Source of the DNA: JANNXQ01 sp038238555
GTDB taxonomy: Bacteria > Verrucomicrobiota > Verrucomicrobiia > Chthoniobacterales > Chthoniobacteraceae
Direction: 5' to 3'
Assembly: GCA_038238555.1 (NCBI GenBank)
Contig: JBBRXP010000002.1
Location: 1 to 64,000, forward strand
DNA: 64,000 nucleotides
Shown piece after piece: positions 59,422-64,000 of this stretch. The notes under the pieces were generated by a model, which was not told where the DNA came from, did not search any database, and saw nothing but the letters and a program-made list of their open reading frames with translations. The position numbers and the translations under genes are program-made. How positions within the stretch are numbered: position 1 is the first letter of the stretch; every line of letters starts with the position of its first letter.

Positions 59422-59439
59422 GGCGACACTCCTGTCGCC
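59422..59439. repeat. Palindrome GGCGAC-ACTCCT-GTCGCC
   Basis: A 6-bp stem with loop ACTCCT, the reverse complement of the copy at 17948-17967. It lies in the 234-base gap between gap and the sugar isomerase-like gene (divergent). The rest of that gap shows no other recognisable feature. Confidence 0.75.
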
Positions 59440-59545
59440 GGTGCGAGGCCGCCAATCGCGACAATGCTCCACCGACTATTTTCTTCCGCGGCGTGAGGCT
59501 GGAAAAATCTGGGAATCCACTTCCGGCGCCCGCAATCTCCAGACC

Positions 59546-60556
59546 GTGAACCCATTCCTCACGCGCCGCCATTTTCTCCACGAGCTTGGCCTCGCCGCGA
59601 CCGGATTGGGCGCCGCGTCTGCGCTTGCGACGGTCGCACCCGTCCAGCGTGTCGGGGGGCCGCGCCTCAAGGTCTCGCTCAACGCATATTCGTTTGGAAA
59701 ACTGCTCAACGACTTCGCGCTCGGGCGCGGCGCGGGCTTGAGTCTCTTTGGGCTTGCTGAATTCTGTGCAAGGCACAACTTCGATGGCTTCGATCCCACG
59801 GGCTATTACTTCCCCGGCTACCGCGCGCGAAAAGTGCCTGAAGACAAACTGGTCTTCGAGTTGAAGCGCCGCGCATTCGAGCTGGGCCTCGGCATTAGCG
59901 GCACGGGCGTGGGCAACAATTTCACCGTCGCCGACCGGGCCGCGCGCGCGAAGGATGTCGAGTGGATCAAGCAGTGGGCCGAGGTCGCCGCCAAGCTCGG
60001 CGCGCCGGTGCTGCGCGTCTTCGCCGACACGCAGATGCGCGCGCAAACGTGGGAGACCGTGTCGAACGGCGCGCAACGGAGCGAAGTCGAAGAGTGGATT
60101 GCCGCCGACATCCGCGCCTGCGCCGACCACGCGGCGAAGTTTGGCGTGATGATCGGCGTGCAAAATCACGGCGACTTCATCAAGACCGCCGCCGACCTCA
60201 TCGGGCTCATCAAACGCGTGGATTCGCCGTGGTGCGGCGCGATCGTGGATACCGGCTACTTCAAAGTCGCCGATCCCTATGCCGAGATGGCGCGGGCCGC
60301 TCCCTACGCGGTCAACTGGCAGATCAAGCAGAGCCCGCTCGGCGTCGAGAAGGAGGCCGAGGTGCCGACCGATTTGGTGCGGCTCTTGAAGATCATCCGG
60401 CTATCGGGCTACCGCGGCTTCCTGCCCATCGAGACGCTCTCACCGCGCGGCGACGGCGGCTACGATCCCTACACCGTGGTGCCCAAGTTTCTCGCCGAAC
60501 TGCGCGCGGCGATGGAAGCGACCGCGTCCATCGCACAGCCGCCGGCCGATCGGTAG
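59546..60556 (+). CDS. Sugar phosphate isomerase/epimerase-like TIM barrel, Tat signal
   Basis: This 336-residue protein starts at GTG 59546 (NPFLTRRHFLHELGLAATGL), a Tat signal. The mature part is an AP-endonuclease-2-like barrel: RLKVSLNAYSFGKLLNDFAL, FCARHNFDGFDPTGYYFPGY, LGAPVLRVFADTQMRAQTWE, GVMIGVQNHGDFIKTAADLI, and WCGAIVDTGYFKVADPYAEM. The E, D and H that bind metal in this family are seen as N-H-G-D and D-T-G. It likely isomerises a sugar outside the cytoplasm. Start upstream (59420) is unlikely as the signal begins here. Confidence 0.8.
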   Translation: MNPFLTRRHFLHELGLAATGLGAASALATVAPVQRVGGPRLKVSLNAYSFGKLLNDFALGRGAGLSLFGLAEFCARHNFDGFDPTGYYFPGYRARKVPEDKLVFELKRRAFELGLGISGTGVGNNFTVADRAARAKDVEWIKQWAEVAAKLGAPVLRVFADTQMRAQTWETVSNGAQRSEVEEWIAADIRACADHAAKFGVMIGVQNHGDFIKTAADLIGLIKRVDSPWCGAIVDTGYFKVADPYAEMARAAPYAVNWQIKQSPLGVEKEAEVPTDLVRLLKIIRLSGYRGFLPIETLSPRGDGGYDPYTVVPKFLAELRAAMEATASIAQPPADR

Positions 60557-60615
60557 CTGGCAAGCTTCGGCGCGTGCTGGAGGACTGTTGCTTTCAAATC
60601 TGGTCCCGCAAAGTG

Positions 60616-60756
60616 ACCAGCCGCGTGCATTTGCCGGGCGCGCGCCCCCGAGCAGAAGATCACCCGCGGCTTGGTTTCACGCTCGTCTTTCGCGGCAGCC
60701 GCACGCAGATCGATCCCGCGCTCAAAGCCGCCTACACCGCCGCACCACCCGCATGA
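60616..60756 (+). pseudogene. C-terminal relic of an unidentified gene
   Basis: The plus-strand frame reads TSRVHLPGARPRAEDHPRLG, then FTLVFRGSRTQIDPALKAAY and TAAPPA, ending TGA at 60754-60756. This has protein-like composition, and its stop overlaps the next start (ATGA), as in an operon. There is no start of its own and no family is recognised. Confidence 0.35.
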
Positions 60757-61907
60757 AACTTCCCTGCCTCGCTACATTCATCGCAGTCTCGTCGCTCCGC
60801 GCCGCGACACCGGTCACCGACGTCGTCGTCACCACGGGCGACAATCATTTCCCCGCCTCCAGGTCAGGCAAAAAGCTGGCGGACGCACCGATCGCCGCGC
60901 CGATGCGCTCGGCGGGCGGGCAATTGGGCGGAGCCAACGCGCACCTCCTCGCGGCGTCCCACGCAAAAGACATCGGCGCGGATGAAGCCGCTCTGCGCAA
61001 GCGGGGCGTGAAGGCGACGCCCGCGAGCCGTGCCGCCGCCACGCCGGCGACATTCCGAGATGTGCCTTACGGCGCGCACGCCCGCCAGACGATGGACGTG
61101 TGGAAGGCGCGCGCGGACCGGCCCGCGCCGCTGGTGATCTACTTCCACGGCGGCGGGTGGGCAGCGCATGACAAGAGCGACATTCACGAGCATCTCGATG
61201 TGCGCGCGTTCCTCGAGGCCGGCATTTCCGTCGCCTCCGTGGGCTATCGCCTGCTGCAAGATGCGAACGCGGCGAAGATCGCGCCGCCTGTGCAATGGCC
61301 GCTCGAGGATGCCGCGCGCGCCGTGCAATTCCTGCGCGCGAAGGCGGGCGAGTGGAGCTTCGACCAGACCCGCTTCGCCGCCACCGGAGTCAGCGCGGGA
61401 GGTTGCACCTCGCTCTGGCTCGCCATGCACGATGACATGGCGGAACCGCGGAGCGCCGACCCGATCGCGCGGGAATCCACGCGCTTGTTTTGCGTCGCGG
61501 CGAAGGCGCCGGTGGTTTCGCTCGACCCCTGGCAACTGCGCGAGTGGATTCCCAACAGCATCTTCAGCGCGCACGCCTTCGGCTTCGCGGAGCTGTCGCG
61601 CGCCAATTCTTTCGCGCCCTTCCTCGCCGCCCGCGATTCTTACCTCCCGCAAATCCGGCGCTACTCGCCCATCGAGCACGCCAGCGCCGATGACCCGCCC
61701 GTCTTCATGGAGTTTCCCAATCAAGACAAGCCCCCGGTGCCGGGCGAAGCGCAGACCGATCCGAATCACTCCGCCGTCTCCGGCTTGATGCTCGAACGCA
61801 AGCTGCAATCACTCCACGTAAAAGTGGAGCTGCGCTACAAAGGCGATGGAAAAGCAGGGCACGCAAACGTGCAGGAATTTCTGACGCACTGGTTCACCAC
61901 CAAATGA
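60753..61907 (+). CDS. Alpha/beta hydrolase (BD-FAE/carboxylesterase type)
   Basis: This 384-residue secreted enzyme has a short signal and an unassigned N-terminal section of about 90 residues. The esterase core then follows: LVIYFHGGGWAAHDKSDIHE (oxyanion hole H-G-G-G), VASVGYRLLQDANAAK and FAATGVSAGGCTSLWLAMHD with the nucleophile in G-V-S-A-G. A C-terminal His (KAGHANVQEFLTHW) is the likely catalytic base. It belongs to the BD-FAE/pectin acetylesterase-like group. The unusual N-terminal part could come from a fusion but shows no break. Confidence 0.8.
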   Translation: MKLPCLATFIAVSSLRAATPVTDVVVTTGDNHFPASRSGKKLADAPIAAPMRSAGGQLGGANAHLLAASHAKDIGADEAALRKRGVKATPASRAAATPATFRDVPYGAHARQTMDVWKARADRPAPLVIYFHGGGWAAHDKSDIHEHLDVRAFLEAGISVASVGYRLLQDANAAKIAPPVQWPLEDAARAVQFLRAKAGEWSFDQTRFAATGVSAGGCTSLWLAMHDDMAEPRSADPIARESTRLFCVAAKAPVVSLDPWQLREWIPNSIFSAHAFGFAELSRANSFAPFLAARDSYLPQIRRYSPIEHASADDPPVFMEFPNQDKPPVPGEAQTDPNHSAVSGLMLERKLQSLHVKVELRYKGDGKAGHANVQEFLTHWFTTK

Positions 61908-62262
61908 AAATGCAAACAGTGCATGACAGGCTCTATCCAAGTTCGCGAAAGTGGGAAAAATCCTCGCTCGCCGAGCGTGGGTGGATGGCGTCGCTCCGCG
62001 CGCCATGCCAGAGCCACGCGCGATAAACGCCACCCTCAAAGACGGGCCTTCGGCCATGAGAAGGCATGGCGGCGGAGCGAGGCGCCATCCAAGACATTTC
62101 CTTGGCCGGCCGTTGAAATATTGCGCGTGGGGGATGGGTCGGTTTCGGATGCACTACACCCTCGGTGGCCGTGTTACGTCTGCATCATTCCGGCGGGGTC
62201 TTCTGCGTCGGCTATTGAATCCATTTGCATGGTTCCCGCTTGGATAGGACACCATCCTGGAA
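61908..62262. other. Intergenic region with inverted repeat
   Basis: This 355-base gap contains one strong structure: the inverted repeat at 61983-62090. Other open frames here look random. A promoter for the CCA-adding enzyme gene should be in the last 170 bases, but none is clear. Confidence 0.5.
61983..62090. repeat. Imperfect inverted repeat, 27-28-bp arms
   Basis: GGATGGCG...CGCGCCATGCC at 61983-62009 is mirrored by GGCATGGCGGCGGAGCGAGG...CCATCC at 62063-62090. The arms agree at about 23 of 27 positions with small indels. The loop is 53 bases. It resembles a MITE or REP pair. Confidence 0.7.
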
Positions 62263-63588
62263 ATGCCCGGCTCGCTTGAAGCTTCCGCCCGCGCCATCGT
62301 GCAACGCTTGCACGATGCGGGGCACGTCGCGCTCTTTGCCGGCGGCTGCGTGCGCGACCGGCTCATGGGAGGGGAACCGCATGATTACGACATCGCCACC
62401 GACGCGCGGCCTGAGGATGTGCAAAAACTTTTTCCGCGGACGGTCCCGGTGGGCGCGCACTTCGGAGTCATCGTGGTGCTCGAAGGCGGTGCGGAATTTC
62501 AAGTGGCGGCCTTCCGCGCGGACGGGCTTTACATCGACGGGCGGCGGCCAGAGTCGGTCACTTTCTCCACGCCGGAAAAGGACGCGCAACGCCGGGACTT
62601 CACCATCAACGGCATGTTCTTCGATCCGCTGCGCGAGGAGATCATCGACTACGTGGGCGGTCAGCGCGATCTCGAGGCGGGGTTGCTCCGCGCGATTGGC
62701 GATCCGGCGGCGCGTTTCGACGAGGACCGGTTGCGGATGTTGCGCGCGGTTCGTTTTGCCACCGTGCTCGGCTTCGATCTCGAGCCGGCGACGTGGCGTG
62801 CGGTGTGCGCCCACTCCAATGCCATCCACGAAGTCAGCGCCGAGCGCATCCGTGAGGAGCTGGTGAAAATCCTCCTCCACGCTCGGCGCGCGCGCGGCTT
62901 CGATTTGCTCGATGAGAGCGGGCTGCTGCGCGAGATCCTGCCCGAGATCGAGGCGCTCAAGGGTTGCCAGCAGCCGCCGCAATTTCATCCCGAAGGCGAC
63001 GTCTTTATCCACACGCGCATCATGCTTTCGCTGCTGCCGGCGAAAGTGAGCGTGCCGCTGGTGCTCGCCGTTCTTTTCCACGATATCGGAAAGCCGCGCA
63101 CTTCCACCGTGGATGCTGACGGCCGCATCCGATTCAACGGCCACGATAAACTCGGCGCCGCGATGAGCGCGGAGATCATGGAGCGGCTGCGCTTTCCGCG
63201 GCGCGAAAGCGACGCGACCGTCGAGGCCGTCGCGCAGCACATGGTCTTCAAAGACGTGAAGCAGATGCGGGTTGCCAAGCTCAAGCGGTTCATGTCGCGC
63301 GACGGATTTGCGGACGAGATGGAACTGCACCGGGTCGATTGCACTAGCAGTCACGGCGCGCTGGACAACTACGATTTTCTCCACGCCAAGGAGCGGGAAT
63401 TTGCGAGCGAGCCGCTCATCCCGCCGCCGCTGGTGAGCGGCCGCGATCTCATCGCGCTGGGGCTCACGCCCGGCCCGCGCTTCAGCGAAATCCTCGAGGC
63501 CGTGCAATCGCGCCAGCTCGAAGGCGTGCTCCACACGCGCGAGGAAGCGCTGGCTTGGGTGAAGGAAGAGTTCGCTCCGGCCAATTGA
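62263..63588 (+). CDS. CCA tRNA nucleotidyltransferase with HD domain
   Basis: This 441-residue enzyme adds or repairs the CCA end of tRNAs. The nucleotidyltransferase motif is LFAGGCVRDRLMGGEPHDYD (G-G-x-V-R-D, D41-x-D43), then DAQRRDFTINGMFFDPLREE and DEDRLRMLRAVRFATVLGFD, the class II CCA-enzyme neck. At about 262 the C-terminal part reads LAVLFHDIGKPRTSTVDADG, the H-D of an HD phosphohydrolase domain. The tRNA-Leu in the window lacks an encoded CCA, consistent with the need for this enzyme. ATG 62263 is the first start of the aligned frame. Confidence 0.92.
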   Translation: MPGSLEASARAIVQRLHDAGHVALFAGGCVRDRLMGGEPHDYDIATDARPEDVQKLFPRTVPVGAHFGVIVVLEGGAEFQVAAFRADGLYIDGRRPESVTFSTPEKDAQRRDFTINGMFFDPLREEIIDYVGGQRDLEAGLLRAIGDPAARFDEDRLRMLRAVRFATVLGFDLEPATWRAVCAHSNAIHEVSAERIREELVKILLHARRARGFDLLDESGLLREILPEIEALKGCQQPPQFHPEGDVFIHTRIMLSLLPAKVSVPLVLAVLFHDIGKPRTSTVDADGRIRFNGHDKLGAAMSAEIMERLRFPRRESDATVEAVAQHMVFKDVKQMRVAKLKRFMSRDGFADEMELHRVDCTSSHGALDNYDFLHAKEREFASEPLIPPPLVSGRDLIALGLTPGPRFSEILEAVQSRQLEGVLHTREEALAWVKEEFAPAN

Positions 63589-63627
63589 GGATTGGCGACG
63601 CTTTCACGGGTCCACTAATGTCGGAGC

Positions 63628-63957
63628 ATGTTCACCGGTCTCGATACTCTTCGTCCGTCGCTTCGCTTGCCGCAGGCGGAGATCGAATCTTTTTGTCGGA
63701 AGTGGAAAATCTCGAAGTTGGAAATTTTCGGGTCCGCACTGCGAGAGGATTTTGGCGACGGGAGTGATGTGGATTTCCTCTACACGTTGGCACCCGGCGT
63801 TCAGATCGGTTGGGAAATCGCGGAAATGCAGAATGAACTCTCCTTCATAGTCGGCCGGCCGGTGGACTTGGTAAGCCGGAGTGGCATCGAGCGGAGCGAG
63901 AACTGGATTCGCCGCCCGGCGATTCTCGAGAGCGCCAGAGCGGTCTATGAAGCCTGA
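63628..63957 (+). CDS. MNT-type nucleotidyltransferase (antitoxin of HEPN/MNT pair)
   Basis: This 109-residue protein contains KLEIFGSALREDFGDGSDVD, the minimal nucleotidyltransferase motif G-S-x-x-R-x-D/E-x-x-x-x-S-D-x-D. The next block (VGRPVDLVSRSGIERSENWI) is also standard. In HEPN/MNT pairs this protein AMPylates the HEPN toxin and neutralises it. The next gene begins inside its last codons (ATG 63947), fitting the two-gene layout. Confidence 0.9.
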   Translation: MFTGLDTLRPSLRLPQAEIESFCRKWKISKLEIFGSALREDFGDGSDVDFLYTLAPGVQIGWEIAEMQNELSFIVGRPVDLVSRSGIERSENWIRRPAILESARAVYEA

Positions 63958-64000
63958 CCGTGCCGACGCCGCGCTGCTCATCGACATCGTGAATCACGCC
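63947..64000 (+). CDS. HEPN-domain toxin (partial, runs off the window)
   Basis: ATG 63947 overlaps the MNT gene by 11 bases. The 18 visible residues, MKPDRADAALLIDIVNHA, have the amphipathic helix seen at the start of HepT-like DUF86 proteins. The catalytic R-x4-6-H motif lies outside the window. The assignment rests on position and the N-terminal helix. Confidence 0.6.
   Translation, partial: MKPDRADAALLIDIVNHA

Overview
This 64 kb window (GC-rich apart from one stretch near 28.8-30.5 kb) looks like the chromosome of a PVC-group bacterium, most probably Verrucomicrobiota. The basis is a set of families typical of that group: secreted sulfatases, PSCyt1/PSCyt2/PSD1 proteins, a DUF1501 protein, a membrane-bound-dehydrogenase/HEAT/haem-c protein, PmoA-like (DUF6807) and ceramidase-like proteins, and a PEP-CTERM protein. 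No rRNA is present, so genus cannot be assigned.

Layout. 0-2.3 kb: the 3' end of an IS5-type transposase, tRNA-Leu(CAG), then a glycosyltransferase and a GNAT acetyltransferase. 2.3-9.9 kb: an orphan receiver protein, a PEP-CTERM protein, an OB-fold-like lipoprotein and three paralogous membrane-anchored TPR proteins. 9.9-14.8 kb: PmoA-like protein, VOC protein, an RHH/PIN toxin-antitoxin pair, a sulfatase and a chimeric relic (amidohydrolase N-terminus joined to a beta-helix C-terminus). 14.8-20.2 kb: minus-strand methyltransferase-like protein, GT87 membrane protein, histidine kinase, class V aminotransferase and Gfo/Idh/MocA dehydrogenase. 20.5-26.6 kb: two sulfatases, a DUF1080-like secreted protein and a deacetylase/VCBS-repeat protein. 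26.9-32.2 kb: a defence-type island with an antitoxin/PIN pair, a C5 cytosine methyltransferase, a GHKL (HSP90/MutL/MORC-like) ATPase with a one-base frameshift, a Vsr-type nuclease, a ClpA/B relic and a decayed AbiE system. 32.2-55.3 kb: a catabolic island of sulfatases, sialidase-like, FAD-dependent, PSCyt/PSD1, PhoD-like and DUF1501 proteins, with many members truncated, fused or frameshifted. 55.5-64 kb: mostly housekeeping genes (bifunctional nuclease, speA, gapdh, sugar isomerase-like, alpha/beta hydrolase, CCA-adding enzyme) and the start of an MNT/HEPN pair.

How the genes fit together. The sulfatases, ceramidase-like, sialidase-like, FAD-dependent and haem-c proteins carry secretion signals and fit outer-surface breakdown of sulfated glycans or glycoconjugates. 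No sulfatase-maturation enzyme is in the window, so maturation must be encoded elsewhere.

Four observations stand out. First, the methyltransferase / GHKL ATPase / Vsr operon resembles predicted restriction systems with MutL/MORC-like ATPases; its ATPase is shifted by one base. Second, a dispersed intergenic element made of two adjacent hairpins occurs three times; the first hairpin and the linker are constant, while the second stem differs in each copy but keeps its pairing. Third, at least six genes look like products of internal deletions that joined unrelated or distant coding segments. Fourth, several families of short palindromes and 7-bp periodic tracts fill intergenic gaps, including a large palindrome ending 3 nt before the speA start codon.
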